A DNA stretch of 35,344 nucleotides from assembly GCA_903834975.1 (NCBI GenBank), contig CAILKX010000072.1, positions 1 to 35,344 on the forward strand, given 5' to 3'. Each line of letters begins with the position of its first letter. Positions within the stretch are counted from its first letter, which is position 1. The notes under the pieces were generated by a model, which worked only from the letters and a program-made list of their open reading frames with translations, was not told where the DNA came from and did no database searches. Positions 1-10,546 of the stretch are shown here, piece by piece. A program made the position numbers and the translations under genes. This DNA is from an uncultured Curvibacter sp. (GTDB lineage: Bacteria; Pseudomonadota; Gammaproteobacteria; Burkholderiales; Burkholderiaceae_C).

Positions 1-1136
1 AGTTCACCGGCCGCAATCAAGGCGGTGTGGACTTGATGCTCCATCGCGGCGTCAATTAATTTGCCGTGTTCTTTGAGCACATTCCGCAAAGCCGAGGCCG
101 CCCCCGCGCTGGCCTTGCCATGGCCTTCAGCGGTTTCACGCTCTAATTTGATCAGGGCTTCCGCCACAATTTTTTGGGCTTTTTGGCGCAACTCCGGGGG
201 CACAGCGGGCCGCGGCGCGCGGGCCGGCCGATCGGGTGACGAGGCAACAGAGGCAGCCCCTGCCACACCCGCCCCACCCGCCGAACCCAACGACCCCATT
301 GAGCCAGGCCCGCCCGGGGTGGCAGCAGCCAAAGCTTCGCCCCGCGCCAAGCGCAATTCGTCGGCCCAAACCCGAACGGGGGGCAAAGGGGCAGACGCCT
401 CTTGGCTGGCAGCGACCGCCATGGCCAAGGCCGATTGGAAGGCATCCCAAACCATCAGCAATTGGGTTTTGGAAGCCTCCAACATCGGCGGAAAGCGCGC
501 CTCCACACTGGCCCAATTGGCGTCGGTCATCAAGGCAGCCGCCTGCTCTTGCCACGCCGTCACATCGATGCCCAAGCCCGACTGCACTTTTTGGGCGTCG
601 CCCCAGGGCTTGGTCGACAACACCTCAATGCGCTGTGCCAACAACACAGCGGCTTCTCGCTGCACCTGAACCCGGTGCTGCAAGTCTTCAATCACTTTGA
701 CACGTTCACTGAGTTGGACTTTCAAGGAGGCCAAGGGTTCCCGGCTCAAGGGGGCGCCGGCTTTGGCTGCATCGCGCTGCCAGGCCAAGGCGTCGGCCAT
801 GTTCAAGCGCTCAAGACCCAACAATTTGGATGCCTTCTGAGCCCATTCTTCGGCGATGGCTTCTTGGCCTTTGGCGCGTTTGAGTTCATCCAAGCGTTCA
901 CGAATGGCACGAGAGGCGCCTTTGTCACGCACACTGAGGTCTTTAAAGACCGCCTGCATTTGGGCTTCTTCAGGCTCGGTGGCCAACCAGTCCCGCACCC
1001 GCGCAGCGCGTTCGCCTGAAGTCGGAGCGGAAAAAGCCCCACCTGTCAACGCATCCAAGGGATGGGGCTCATGGGCTTTGGAGGAGGCAGCCGCGTTGCC
1101 CGTGGGCAAAGACTTCGAATCGGAGGCGTCAGACAT
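1..1136 (-). CDS. DUF349 domain-containing protein (partial, continues beyond base 1)
   Basis: Reverse strand from CAT at 1134-1136 stays open to base 1: MSDASDSKSLPTGNAAASSKAHEPHPLDALTGG...VRDWLATEPEEAQMQAVFKDLSVRDKGASRAIRERLDEL...LIDAAMEHQVHTALIAAGEL. Absent from the ORF track because it has no stop in the window. Family call from helical charged DUF349-like composition. Confidence 0.75.
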   Translation of the reverse strand, partial: MSDASDSKSLPTGNAAASSKAHEPHPLDALTGGAFSAPTSGERAARVRDWLATEPEEAQMQAVFKDLSVRDKGASRAIRERLDELKRAKGQEAIAEEWAQKASKLLGLERLNMADALAWQRDAAKAGAPLSREPLASLKVQLSERVKVIEDLQHRVQVQREAAVLLAQRIEVLSTKPWGDAQKVQSGLGIDVTAWQEQAAALMTDANWASVEARFPPMLEASKTQLLMVWDAFQSALAMAVAASQEASAPLPPVRVWADELRLARGEALAAATPGGPGSMGSLGSAGGAGVAGAASVASSPDRPARAPRPAVPPELRQKAQKIVAEALIKLERETAEGHGKASAGAASALRNVLKEHGKLIDAAMEHQVHTALIAAGE

Positions 1137-1349
1137 GTTGTTCTATTACAGGGAGGTGAATTCAAGAAACAGAGCGCTATTCTCGCCGATCTGAAAGCCA
1201 CTGGCGGAGGCCCGCGAAAAGCCCTCTGCCCCCCGCTTCCTTGACTGGTTTATAAAAGCCCGTCCATATAACCCCACAGACATATAGAGCCATTTAAAAT
1301 AGAGATTCACAAACTAAGGCTCTGCCTAACCAGACGGCCCCATCCCTCA

Positions 1350-2177
1350 GTGAAATCACCCAACACCAGCCTCACCGCGAACAGCCTGCTTCACCCCTTG
1401 CGGGTGGGTTTGCAAATTTTCGTCAAAGATGTGGCGGACGGTTTTTTTGCCATCACGCACAACGGTTTTGCTTTGTTGGGACTGGCTTTGTTTTTTGCAG
1501 TGGCCACTTTGCAAGCGCGTCCCGACTGGCGCGATCTGGGCGAAGAGCAACTGTTCGGTTGGCTTCGTGCGCGTCAAGAACTGACCTCAAGCCTGCCGGG
1601 CCAAATGGAGGCCAGTGCACGGGCCACCGCGACCAACCCCAAAAACCTCACCAAACCCCAAGCAGCCGTGGCCCGCTGGTTGAGCCGCAAATACAAAGTG
1701 GCCCCAGAACCCATCAGCGCCCTCGTCACAGAAGCTTGGGAAACCGGCCGTCGCACGGACCTCGACCCCAATTTGATTTTGGCAGTCATGGCCATTGAAT
1801 CGGGTTTCAACCCCTTTGCCCAAAGCGAGGTGGGCGCCCAAGGTTTGATGCAAGTCATGACCCACGTTCACCGCGATAAGTACGACCGTTTTGGCGGCCG
1901 CTTTGCGGCCTTTGACCCGGTGGCCAATTTGCGTGTGGGCGCCAAAGTGCTGAAAGACTGCATTGGCAAAGCCGGCTCGGTGGAAGGCGGTTTGCGCTTT
2001 TATGTCGGCGCTGGCAACGTCGAAAGTGCCGATGAAACGGGTTATCCGGCACGGGTTCTGGCTGAAATGAACCGGCTCAACCAAGTGGCTTCTGGCCAAT
2101 CGGTCCCTGTCTTGATGAACAACAATGGCAATTCTCAAGCGGCTGAGGCCAAAACCCTGCGTGTGGCCGCTGAATAA
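1350..2177 (+). CDS. lytic transglycosylase (SLT domain), GTG start
   Basis: 275 aa with AVMAIESGFNPFAQSEVGAQGLMQVM, the SLT catalytic Glu motif and GLMQ motif; N-terminal hydrophobic segment. Confidence 0.9.
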   Translation: MKSPNTSLTANSLLHPLRVGLQIFVKDVADGFFAITHNGFALLGLALFFAVATLQARPDWRDLGEEQLFGWLRARQELTSSLPGQMEASARATATNPKNLTKPQAAVARWLSRKYKVAPEPISALVTEAWETGRRTDLDPNLILAVMAIESGFNPFAQSEVGAQGLMQVMTHVHRDKYDRFGGRFAAFDPVANLRVGAKVLKDCIGKAGSVEGGLRFYVGAGNVESADETGYPARVLAEMNRLNQVASGQSVPVLMNNNGNSQAAEAKTLRVAAE

Positions 2178-2225
2178 AGCCGGCCATGAGGCCACTGAAT
2201 TGTTGCCTGTCCGTTACACTAGCAG

Positions 2226-2334
2226 GGTACGCGACTGGCGATAGGTGACAGGAGCCTGAAGGCCCTTGAAGCTGACGTGGTTGACCACGGAGGGAGCGTG
2301 CCGGCCCCCTGGCCGTTTAGCCGTTCGCCTGGGC
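2226..2334 (+). ncRNA. ZTP (pfl) riboswitch upstream of glyA
   Basis: P1 GGTACGC(2226-2232)/GCGTGCC(2296-2302); CTGGCG core; P2 hairpin CGTGG-TTGA-CCACG; GGGAGCG; P3 CGGCC-CCCT-GGCCG; 3' CCGTTCGCCTGGGC with pseudoknot GGCG(2237-2240)/CGCC(2326-2329). Located 40 nt before glyA ATG. Confidence 0.9.
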
Positions 2335-2373
2335 AGTTGTATCACCTTCCAAGCCCTAGACTGAGCCTCTAAT

Positions 2374-3618
2374 ATGTACGACCGACACCTTCTTGTTGAA
2401 CAAACCGACCCCGAACTTTTCGCTGCCATTCAGGCTGAGAATGCCCGCCAAGAACAGCACATCGAACTGATCGCCAGCGAAAATTACGCCTCCCCGGCCG
2501 TCATGGCCGCCCAAGGCTCACAGCTCACCAACAAATACGCCGAAGGCTACCCCGGCAAGCGCTACTACGGCGGTTGCGAATTTGTCGACGTCGCCGAGCA
2601 ACTCGCCATCGACCGCGTCAAACAATTGTTCGGCGCCGACGCGGCCAACGTGCAACCGCATTGCGGGGCTTCGGCCAACGAGGCTGTGTTTTTGGCCTTC
2701 CTCAAACCCGGCGACACCATCATGGGCATGAGCCTGGCCGAAGGCGGTCACTTGACCCATGGCATGCCTTTGAACATGAGTGGCAAGTGGTTCAACGTGG
2801 TGTCGTATGGCTTGGACGCCAATGAGGTGTTGGACTACGACGCCATGGAGAAGAAGGCCCACGAGAGCAAGCCCAAACTCATCATTGCTGGCGCCTCGGC
2901 CTACAGCCTGCACATTGACTTTGCCCGCTTTGCCAAGGTCGCCAAAGACGTGGGTGCGATCTTTTTGGTCGACATGGCCCACTACGCGGGCTTGATCGCT
3001 GCAGGCGTCTACCCCAACCCCGTGCCGCATGCCGACGTGGTGACCAGCACGACGCACAAGAGCTTGCGCGGCCCCCGTGGCGGCATCATTCTGATGAAGG
3101 CCGAACACGAAAAAGCCATCAACAGCGCCATCTTCCCTGGCCTGCAAGGCGGCCCTTTGATGCACGTGATTGCCGCCAAGGCCGTGGCCTTCAAGGAGGC
3201 TTTAGAGCCTGGCTTCAAGGCTTACCAGCAACAAGTGGTGACCAATGCCCGCATCATCGCTGAAACCCTGACCCAGCGCGGTTTGCGCATCATCAGCGGG
3301 GGCACCCAAAGCCACGTGATGTTGGTGGATTTGCGTGCCAAGGGCATCACCGGCAAAGAGGCCGAAGCCGTCTTGGGCAGCGCCCACATGACCATCAACA
3401 AGAACGCCATTCCGAACGACCCCGAAAAGCCATTTGTCACCAGCGGTGTGCGCATTGGCACCCCCGCCATGACCACGCGCGGCTTCAAGGACGAAGAGGC
3501 TCGGATGACGGCCCACCTGATTGCCGATGTCTTGGACAACCCCCGCGACGAAGCCAATTTGGCGGCGGTGCGCGCCAAGGTCCACGCCCTGACCTCGCGC
3601 TTCCCGGTTTACCGTTAA
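2374..3618 (+). CDS. glyA: serine hydroxymethyltransferase
   Basis: 414 aa; [37 protein letters not shown] and [19 protein letters not shown]-lysine motif. Confidence 0.98.
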   Translation: MYDRHLLVEQTDPELFAAIQAENARQEQHIELIASENYASPAVMAAQGSQLTNKYAEGYPGKRYYGGCEFVDVAEQLAIDRVKQLFGADAANVQPHCGASANEAVFLAFLKPGDTIMGMSLAEGGHLTHGMPLNMSGKWFNVVSYGLDANEVLDYDAMEKKAHESKPKLIIAGASAYSLHIDFARFAKVAKDVGAIFLVDMAHYAGLIAAGVYPNPVPHADVVTSTTHKSLRGPRGGIILMKAEHEKAINSAIFPGLQGGPLMHVIAAKAVAFKEALEPGFKAYQQQVVTNARIIAETLTQRGLRIISGGTQSHVMLVDLRAKGITGKEAEAVLGSAHMTINKNAIPNDPEKPFVTSGVRIGTPAMTTRGFKDEEARMTAHLIADVLDNPRDEANLAAVRAKVHALTSRFPVYR

Positions 3619-3641
3619 GTCCGTCCCAAAACAGGCCCCGC

Positions 3642-4091
3642 ATGAAATGCCCGTTTTGCGCTCATCTGGATACCCAGGTGGCCGAAACGCGCATTTCTGA
3701 AGACGGCGATTTCATCCGCCGCCGGCGTCGTTGCAGCCATTGCGACAAACGCTTCACCACCTACGAGCGGCCCGAAGTCAGCTTTCCCACGGTGGTCAAG
3801 AAAGACGGTCGTCGGATTGATTTTGCACATGCCAAGTTGCAAGGTTCCTTCAACCTGGCCTTGCGTAAAAGGCCCGTCAGCACCGAGCAAATTGACAGCG
3901 CCATTGAGCGCATTGAAGAAAAGTTACTGAACCTGGGGCAGCGCGAAATTGCCTCCAACCGCATCGGCGAAATGGTCATGCGTGAGTTGAAGAAACTCGA
4001 CAAAGTGGCCTACATCCGTTTCGCCAGCGTTTACCGCAGCTTTGAAGACATCGATGAGTTCAAAACCCTGGTGGATGAAGTGAACAAGTAA
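3642..4091 (+). CDS. nrdR: transcriptional repressor NrdR (Zn ribbon + ATP cone)
   Basis: [45 protein letters not shown] and C-terminal [17 protein letters not shown]. Confidence 0.97.
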   Translation: MKCPFCAHLDTQVAETRISEDGDFIRRRRRCSHCDKRFTTYERPEVSFPTVVKKDGRRIDFAHAKLQGSFNLALRKRPVSTEQIDSAIERIEEKLLNLGQREIASNRIGEMVMRELKKLDKVAYIRFASVYRSFEDIDEFKTLVDEVNK

Positions 4092-4119
4092 ACGAGAAAA
4101 TCGAGAAGTCGATAAACAC

Positions 4120-4179
4120 ACAAGCCCTTGAGAAGACAGGCTGTTTTTCAGACCCCTGAAACTAGGCGCTTGTTTTTTT
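4120..4179 (+). terminator. putative intrinsic terminator after nrdR
   Basis: ACAAGC...GCTTGT outer pairing, inner TTTCAG-ACCC-CTGAAA hairpin, followed by a T-run (TTGTTTTTTT). Confidence 0.5.
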
Positions 4180-4199
4180 AAATTCTGATTACTTTCTTA

Positions 4200-5456
4200 T
4201 TACTGATTAGCCATGCTTTCTGATGCCAGCTGTGCAGCGGGTGCGTGCACCAAGCGCCACAACCGCCAAGCGCCATACCAGCCCATCAACGCCGACACCG
4301 AACAAGCCCAGTAAACGCTGGCCAAGCCAAACGCCGAGACCAACACGCCGCCAAGCGTGCCGCCCACGACGCCCGTCAGTCCATAACCGACCAAGGTATA
4401 AATGGCCTGCCCTCGCCCCCGCAAAGCCCCCGGGAAATAATGCGAAATCAGCGCCACGCAAGCCGTGTGGTGGGCTGCGAACGTGATGCCATGCAAGCAT
4501 TGCAGCAACAGCATCATCCACAAAGAAGTGCCCGCCAAAGCGGTGAAGCCCATGCGGAAAAAAGCCACGACAGACGCCAGCATCAACCAGCCCGTCAAGC
4601 TGAAGCGGGGCAACCAGCGGCCTTGTGTGAAGAACCACGCAATCTCAACGACCACGGCCACCGCCCACAAAATACCGATCTGTGTTTTGCTGTAACCCAA
4701 GGCGTCGAGGTACAGCGAGAAAAAAACATACAAGCCCATGTGCGCCAAGACATGGAAAAACAAGGCGACCAAAAACCATTGGACCTGGGGTTGGCGCAAA
4801 ACGGAAGACACCGACACCCCAGTCAGGGCCTCATGGGAAATTTTTGCTGAATTTTCAGTTGGCGCCCGGCTTGGGGTTGCGTGCTCCAACAAAGTAGGCA
4901 AGCACCAAGCCGCCAAAGTCAACAAGGCCAGTGAGGCAATGGCCCAGAGCGGAAAAGTCGCCATGCCTTGGCCTTGAAACCAAGCCCCGGCAAGAAAGAC
5001 GCTGACCATGAAACCCACCGAGCCACACAAGCGGATGCGGCCATAGCGTTTGGCGTCAAACTGTCCGCCCTCGCTGACCAAATGGGCCATGGCGGCTTCG
5101 TTCATCGACATCATGCCGCTGGTGTGGCTGAACAACAAAAGCAGCAGCAAAGAAACGCCCCCAGCGCCACGGGCCCAAAACAACCCCACGCTCCACATCA
5201 GCGCGGAAGAGGCGCACCAGCGCAACCACTTCACCCGATTCCCCGAGCGGTCCGACAACAGCCCCCAAAGGTAGGGCGCAAACACGCGGGTGACGGATTG
5301 CAAGGCGGTCAGCCAGCCAATGCTGAGCACCGAAAAACCAATGGACTGCAGCCACAAAGGCAGGTAAGAGCCAAACATGCCGGCATGTGCGTAATAGGTC
5401 GCGGACAAGGCGGCAAAGGCGAGCCAGTGGCGCCAATTCCGAGAGCCTCCGGTCAT
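4200..5456 (-). CDS. MFS transporter
   Basis: 418 aa with about 12 hydrophobic segments; MFS-like GRIRLCGSVGFM and LRGRGQAIYTLVGYGLTG. Confidence 0.88.
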   Translation of the reverse strand: MTGGSRNWRHWLAFAALSATYYAHAGMFGSYLPLWLQSIGFSVLSIGWLTALQSVTRVFAPYLWGLLSDRSGNRVKWLRWCASSALMWSVGLFWARGAGGVSLLLLLLFSHTSGMMSMNEAAMAHLVSEGGQFDAKRYGRIRLCGSVGFMVSVFLAGAWFQGQGMATFPLWAIASLALLTLAAWCLPTLLEHATPSRAPTENSAKISHEALTGVSVSSVLRQPQVQWFLVALFFHVLAHMGLYVFFSLYLDALGYSKTQIGILWAVAVVVEIAWFFTQGRWLPRFSLTGWLMLASVVAFFRMGFTALAGTSLWMMLLLQCLHGITFAAHHTACVALISHYFPGALRGRGQAIYTLVGYGLTGVVGGTLGGVLVSAFGLASVYWACSVSALMGWYGAWRLWRLVHAPAAQLASESMANQ

Positions 5457-5467
5457 GAAAACCTGGA

Positions 5468-6577
5468 TCAGGACGACAGGGGAGAGGCGCTGGCTGCAAT
5501 GGGCCCTGGCGTCACCTGCACATCACCACACTGGGCGCGGTGGCGCAAGGCGTGGTCCATCACCACCAGTGCCAGCAAGGCCTCGGCAATGGGCGTGGCG
5601 CGGATGCCCACACAAGGATCATGACGCCCCTTGGTGACCACTTCAACCGACTGACCTGTGACATCGATCGACTCACGGGGGCTGATGATGGAGCTGGTCG
5701 GTTTGATGGCGATGCTCACCTCGACATCTTGACCGGTGCTGATACCGCCCAAAATACCGCCCGCGTTGTTTGTGCGGAAACCGTCCGGGCTCATGGAATC
5801 GCCGTGGGTGGTGCCGCGCTGCGCCACGCTCTTAAAACCAGCGCCAATCTCCACGCCTTTAACGGCGTTGAGTCCCATCATGGCATGGGCAATGTCGGCG
5901 TCGAGTCGGTCGTACAAAGGCTCGCCCAAGCCGACGGGCATGTGACTGGCGCTCACGCGAATGCGCGCTCCACATGAATCGCCCGCTTTGCGCAAAGCGT
6001 CCATGTAGTCTTCTAAATTTTGCACCTCGGAAGTGGGGGCGAAGAACGGGTTTTGCGAGACGAAGTCCCAGCCCTTAAACGGAATTTCGACTTCGCCTAT
6101 GGCGGTCATGCAACCCCGAAAAACCGTGCCGTATTGTTCCAGCAACCACTTGCGGGCCACTGCGCCAGCGGCCACGGTGGGTGCCGTCAAACGGGCAGAA
6201 GAGCGGCCACCGCCGCGGGGGTCACGCAGTCCATATTTGTGCCAATAAGCATAGTCGGCATGACCCGGGCGAAATCGCTGCGCAATGTCGCCGTAATCTT
6301 TGGAGCGTTGGTCGGTGTTGCGAATCAGCAAAGCAATCGGGGTGCCTGTGGTCAGGCCTTGGTAAACCCCCGACAAAATTTCAACCTGGTCGGGCTCTTG
6401 GCGTTGCGTCACATGGCGGCTGGTGCCGGGCCGACGACGGTCGAGTTCAAATTGAATGTCGGCCTCGCTCAAAGCCATGCCCGGCGGGCAACCGTCAATC
6501 ACGCAGCCAATGGCTGGACCATGGGATTCACCAAAATTGGTGACGCTAAAAAGTTTGCCTAAGGTGTTGCCGCTCAT
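5468..6577 (-). CDS. aroC: chorismate synthase
   Basis: [68 protein letters not shown]. Confidence 0.98.
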   Translation of the reverse strand: MSGNTLGKLFSVTNFGESHGPAIGCVIDGCPPGMALSEADIQFELDRRRPGTSRHVTQRQEPDQVEILSGVYQGLTTGTPIALLIRNTDQRSKDYGDIAQRFRPGHADYAYWHKYGLRDPRGGGRSSARLTAPTVAAGAVARKWLLEQYGTVFRGCMTAIGEVEIPFKGWDFVSQNPFFAPTSEVQNLEDYMDALRKAGDSCGARIRVSASHMPVGLGEPLYDRLDADIAHAMMGLNAVKGVEIGAGFKSVAQRGTTHGDSMSPDGFRTNNAGGILGGISTGQDVEVSIAIKPTSSIISPRESIDVTGQSVEVVTKGRHDPCVGIRATPIAEALLALVVMDHALRHRAQCGDVQVTPGPIAASASPLSS

Positions 6578-6630
6578 GGTCAGATTATCCCAGAGACAAA
6601 ACAGGTCCTGAGGCTGCCTAAAATTGCACC

Positions 6631-7413
6631 ATGAATCTTGAAATCAAACCGCCGGGAACTGAGCAAGCCAGTGGGCCCACCGTGCCGGTCGGCTTTGTGC
6701 ATTTGGTCGGCGCGGGCCCAGGCCCCCTCGATTTGCTCACCTTGCGGGCTGTTCGCTGCTTAGAGCAAGCCGAGGTGCTGATCTACGACCGGTTGGTCGA
6801 CCCCGCTGTGCTCGAAACAGTTCCGGCCACTTGTTTGCGGATTTCAGCGGGCAAGGCCAGTGGTCATCATCAACTGCCGCAAGCTGAAATCAACCGCCTC
6901 ATGGTCGAGCAGGCAAGCCTTGGCAAACGCGTGGTGCGCCTGAAAGGCGGCGACCCCAATGTGTTCGGGCGCGCTGCCGAAGAAACGGCGGCCCTCCAAG
7001 AGGCGCACATTCCCTTTGACGTCGTCCCGGGTGTCACGGCGGCCAGCAGCAGCGCGGCCGCCGCTGGCTTTTCTTTGACACACCGAGACTTGTCACACAG
7101 CTGCGTCTTTTTGGCGGGTCACGGCGCCAGTGGGCCCTTGGATTACGACTGGCCCGCCTTGGCCAAACCACAGCAAACAAGGGTGTTTTACATGGGGGTG
7201 GAACGGCTTAAATTGATTGGCGAAAAACTCATTGAACACGGCCTCTCGCCAAACACGCCGGCGGCGTTGATTTATGCCGCGCAGGGCGAGCAGCAAGAAA
7301 TCATCGCCTGCCCTTTGGACCACTTGATGGCCCTGAACCCCGGCTACCGCGCCACCCCGGGTTTGTTGGTGATCGGCGAGACGGTTCAACTCTCGCCGAA
7401 CTTCAAGGCGTGA
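6631..7413 (+). CDS. cobA: uroporphyrinogen-III C-methyltransferase (SUMT)
   Basis: [74 protein letters not shown]. Confidence 0.93.
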   Translation: MNLEIKPPGTEQASGPTVPVGFVHLVGAGPGPLDLLTLRAVRCLEQAEVLIYDRLVDPAVLETVPATCLRISAGKASGHHQLPQAEINRLMVEQASLGKRVVRLKGGDPNVFGRAAEETAALQEAHIPFDVVPGVTAASSSAAAAGFSLTHRDLSHSCVFLAGHGASGPLDYDWPALAKPQQTRVFYMGVERLKLIGEKLIEHGLSPNTPAALIYAAQGEQQEIIACPLDHLMALNPGYRATPGLLVIGETVQLSPNFKA

Positions 7414-7444
7414 TAGCGAGTGGGCCTTGAATCGGAAAACCAGT

Positions 7445-7486
7445 CAAAGATCAAAGATCCAAAATCAAAAGTCCAAAATCAAAAGT
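7445..7486. repeat. degenerate heptanucleotide tandem array (6 units)
   Basis: caaagat caaagat ccaaaat caaaagt ccaaaat caaaagt; last four units are an exact 14-bp doublet (ccaaaatcaaaagt x2). Confidence 0.9.
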
Positions 7487-8012
7487 CCATTCGCTGCGCG
7501 ATGGCGTCTTTCAACACCCAACGGTGCCAAGCCGCCATCGCCCCATGGGCTGCGGCCAAGGCCACGAGGAGATTGGCCAGCAAGCCATGCAGATCGCAGG
7601 TGAGTTCTTGAAACTCACGGTCACCTGGCCGCAATTCTGGCCATTGAAACCAATCAAACACAGCGACGCCGTGGACCCAGGCGGCCAATACCCCCAAAAC
7701 CACGGTGAGGAGCGTCAACAAATACAAAAGGTGGTGAACGCCTTTGCTCACCTTGCCGAGCAAACCGTCCTGGGCCAAGGGCAATCGTGTGCCGCCGGTG
7801 AATCGCCATTGCAAGCGCAGAAGGATCACAACCGCCAGCAAAAGCCCCGTCAAGACGTGCAAACTCATGGCGACATCGGAAGGCTGTCCTTCGGGCAAAT
7901 AATCAAAACTTTGCCCCACCAACCACATCCCAAAAATCAGCACCGCGCTGAGCCAATGATATGTAACCGTTTTTCGGTCGTAATGAGCGGGGGACAAATC
8001 GGTCTGAAACAT
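7479..8012 (-). CDS. cytochrome b561 family protein
   Basis: 177 aa, four hydrophobic segments with histidines (YHWLSAVLIFGMWLVG; SLHVLTGLLLA; GVHHLLYLLTLL; DLHGLLANLLVALAAAHG). Confidence 0.88.
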   Translation of the reverse strand: MFQTDLSPAHYDRKTVTYHWLSAVLIFGMWLVGQSFDYLPEGQPSDVAMSLHVLTGLLLAVVILLRLQWRFTGGTRLPLAQDGLLGKVSKGVHHLLYLLTLLTVVLGVLAAWVHGVAVFDWFQWPELRPGDREFQELTCDLHGLLANLLVALAAAHGAMAAWHRWVLKDAIAQRMDF

Positions 8013-8058
8013 GAAAATTCCTTATACAAAACGACCCACAGGGTTCAGCGACCTTGAT

Positions 8059-8080
8059 AAAGCCAACGGGACGGCTTTTT
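8059..8080 (-). terminator. weak terminator-like hairpin downstream of cobO
   Basis: AAAGCC-aacgggac-GGCTTT inverted repeat; the better T-run is on the plus strand. Confidence 0.35.
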
Positions 8081-8096
8081 ATGCCAATGTCGAAGC

Positions 8097-8666
8097 TTAA
8101 TCTTCAATGCCTCTTTGAGCGGGGATGCCGGCCTCGAAGGCATGCTTGATCATCTTCATTTCGGTCACGGTGTCGGCCAATTCAATCAGCTCCGGGGGGC
8201 AATCCCGGCCTGTCAAGACGACATGCACGGTACGGGGGCGGTCGCGCAAGGTCTGCAGCACCTCGTCCAAGGGCAACCAACCAAAAATCAAGGGGTAGGT
8301 AATTTCATCGAGGACCACCAAGAAAAACGCGCCCGACAAAATAGCGGCTCGGGCCTTTTGCCAACCGTCACGGGCCAACTGCGCCGAGTGACCCAAGTCT
8401 TTGCTGGTCCAGCTGAACCCGTCGCCCAACCCTTCGACGGGAACGCCAATTTTTTCAAACAAACGGTGCTCACCAAAACGCGCAGAAGGCACTTTCATGA
8501 ACTGGTAAATTTTGACCGCTTTGCCTCGACCATGCGCCCGAATGGCCAGTCCAAAGGCCGCCGTACTTTTGCCTTTCCCGTCGCCCGTGTTGACGATGAT
8601 CAGCCCACGGCGTTCGCCCTCGGGGTTCTCGTAGGGCTTTTCTTGTGGCGGGGTTTGAATTTCCAT
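8097..8666 (-). CDS. cobO: cob(I)yrinic acid a,c-diamide adenosyltransferase
   Basis: 189 aa; [39 protein letters not shown]-loop; [39 protein letters not shown]. Confidence 0.96.
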   Translation of the reverse strand: MEIQTPPQEKPYENPEGERRGLIIVNTGDGKGKSTAAFGLAIRAHGRGKAVKIYQFMKVPSARFGEHRLFEKIGVPVEGLGDGFSWTSKDLGHSAQLARDGWQKARAAILSGAFFLVVLDEITYPLIFGWLPLDEVLQTLRDRPRTVHVVLTGRDCPPELIELADTVTEMKMIKHAFEAGIPAQRGIED

Positions 8667-8747
8667 GACGACCTGAATGTGACTTAATTTGAAAGAACTT
8701 GACTGAATTAAAAAGACTGGCTGGGCTACCTACTGACTAACTATTAA

Positions 8748-9539
8748 CTAAGGCTTTGCCAAGGTAACCCATTGTCCCTGAACCGACCGCACTTGAATGC
8801 GGTCCTCAAACACGGCCTCTAAAGCCAAGTGGGTTTTCGGGTCTGCGGTCTGACCTTGGTGAACCACGCGCCCTTCCTTCATCACGACCAGCTCATCGGC
8901 GCACAAGGCCATGGGAATTTCGTGCAAGACGCTGACCACGGTGCGCCCCTGGGCGACCAAAGACCTCACCAAATGAAGCCAATCCATTTGATGCGGCGGG
9001 TCCAGGTTGGCCAAAGGTTCATCCATGAGCAACACCGCCGCTTGCACGGCCAAGGCCCGCGCCAACAACACCCGCTGACGTTCGCCGGCGCTGAGTTGGC
9101 CCAAGGCCCGCTCACGCCAATCCCAAGCCTGGGTGGCGCGCAGGGCTTGCTCCACCTCGGCGCTGTCTTGATCGCTGTCGTGTGACAGCCAGCCCTGATG
9201 CGGCAAACGCCCGAGCATGACGACGTCCCAAACCCGCATGTCGGGCGCGCCTTCTTGGTTCTGTCCCAACCAAGCCAAATGCGAGGCACGTGACTTGGCC
9301 GTCCACGTCGCCAAGGGGCGGTCGTCCCAAAGCACGCTGCCTTGGAATGGCAAGAGGCCTGCCAGACATTTCAGAAGCGTCGATTTACCGGCCCCGTTGG
9401 GGCCCACCACGCTGGTCCAGCGGGCCGCCGGAACGTTCAGTGAAACAGAATGAAGCACCTCATTCTGCGCGGTCTTGGGCCCCAAGTGCACGCTGAGGCC
9501 TTGGGCTTGAAGGGCATCGGTCAAGGGCTTTGGGCTCAT
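8748..9539 (-). CDS. btuD: cobalamin ABC transporter ATPase
   Basis: MSPKPLTDALQAQGLSVHLGPK...VVGPNGAGKSTLLKCLAGL (Walker A), QLSAGERQRVLLARAL (signature), AVLLMDEPLANLD (Walker B). Start at 9539 overlaps the permease stop (ATGA); the track's 10391 start is upstream open frame. Confidence 0.9.
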   Translation of the reverse strand: MSPKPLTDALQAQGLSVHLGPKTAQNEVLHSVSLNVPAARWTSVVGPNGAGKSTLLKCLAGLLPFQGSVLWDDRPLATWTAKSRASHLAWLGQNQEGAPDMRVWDVVMLGRLPHQGWLSHDSDQDSAEVEQALRATQAWDWRERALGQLSAGERQRVLLARALAVQAAVLLMDEPLANLDPPHQMDWLHLVRSLVAQGRTVVSVLHEIPMALCADELVVMKEGRVVHQGQTADPKTHLALEAVFEDRIQVRSVQGQWVTLAKP

Positions 9540-10546
9540 GAACCTGTCTCCAGTCGCATGGCGCCTTGGTGCATTAACCACAGCAAATAGAGCCCCCCGA
9601 GAACGGCCGTCAAAATGCCCACGGGCAACTCTTGAGGCGCGATCAAACCCCGCGCCAAGATGTCCGCGGCCAGCAGCAAAATGCCGCCCGCCAAACTGGA
9701 CAGCACCAGACCCAGTCGGTGGGTGGTTTTGACCAGAGCACGCACCAAGTGCGGCGCCGCCAAACCCACAAAAGCAATCAGCCCTGTTTGTGAAACGGCG
9801 GTCGCCGTGCACAAAGCCAAGACCGCCAACAAGGTCCACCGCAGGGGCACCACGCGCAGACCCAGGCTCATGGCGGTGTCGTCCCCCAAACTCAAACCAT
9901 CCAAAAACTTGGACAGCAAAGCCGCGACAGCGATGCAGGGGAGCCCAACGCCCAACATCATCCAGGCGGCGCTCCAGCCCACAAAAGCCGTCGAGCCCAA
10001 AATGAACGCCTGCAGCGTTTGCAACGATTCCGGTGCGACCCATAAAACACCTTGAGTGGCAGCGCCCAGCACCACCCCCACCACCACACCGGACAAGAGC
10101 AAACGCAGCGTTTGAGCCACCCCGCGCGACAACACCAAAGTCAACCAAACGGCGCTGAGAGCGCCAACAAAGGCCGCCCCCGTCAAACCCAGGTGAAACC
10201 AGAAATGCGCTTGACGAACGCCCACCGCGGCCAACGCCAAGGCCACGCCCAAGGAGGCACCGGAGGCGCTGCCCAACAAATACGGATCCGCCAACGGGTT
10301 GCGAAACAAGCCCTGAGCCAAAGCGCCTGCCAAGCCCAGTAAAGCACCCGCGGCCCAAGCGCCCAAGGTTCGAGGCAACCGGATTTCCCAAACAATGCGG
10401 GGGTCGACGAGCCCTGTTTCAAACCCAGCACTGCCGACACAAAGCCCGATGAGCACCAAGCCAATGACCAAACAAAGTCCGATCAACAACCAACGCCACC
10501 CAAGCGAAAATTTGATGAGCGATAACTTGATGAGGAATGCCTTCAT
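9536..10546 (-). CDS. btuC: FecCD/BtuC-family ABC transporter permease
   Basis: MKAFLIKLSLIKFSLGWRWLLIGLCLVIG...RLPRTLGAWAAGALLGLAGALAQGLFRNPLADPYLLGSASGASLG. Start at 10546 overlaps the btuF stop by 4 nt. Confidence 0.92.
   Translation of the reverse strand: MKAFLIKLSLIKFSLGWRWLLIGLCLVIGLVLIGLCVGSAGFETGLVDPRIVWEIRLPRTLGAWAAGALLGLAGALAQGLFRNPLADPYLLGSASGASLGVALALAAVGVRQAHFWFHLGLTGAAFVGALSAVWLTLVLSRGVAQTLRLLLSGVVVGVVLGAATQGVLWVAPESLQTLQAFILGSTAFVGWSAAWMMLGVGLPCIAVAALLSKFLDGLSLGDDTAMSLGLRVVPLRWTLLAVLALCTATAVSQTGLIAFVGLAAPHLVRALVKTTHRLGLVLSSLAGGILLLAADILARGLIAPQELPVGILTAVLGGLYLLWLMHQGAMRLETGS

Noticed and set aside
61-1244. Several plus-strand ORFs at the left end
   Set aside because: Antisense to an open minus-strand DUF349-like CDS; Pro/Arg/Gln-rich translations typical of antisense GC-rich frames.
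1241-1272. TTGACT...TATAAC promoter upstream of the transglycosylase
   Set aside because: Spacing is 20 bp, too long for a confident sigma70 call.
2214-2429. 71-aa minus ORF upstream of glyA
   Set aside because: Overlaps the ZTP riboswitch and glyA start; no protein-like features.
7445-7486. Possible CRISPR-like repeat
   Set aside because: Units are 7 bp, contiguous, without spacers or cas genes; treated as a simple tandem repeat.
9540-10391. N-terminal extension of the 547-aa ORF 8748-10391
   Set aside because: The region is the btuC coding sequence read in another frame; the low-complexity Gly/Arg/Cys-rich translation is a frame shadow and btuD starts at 9539.
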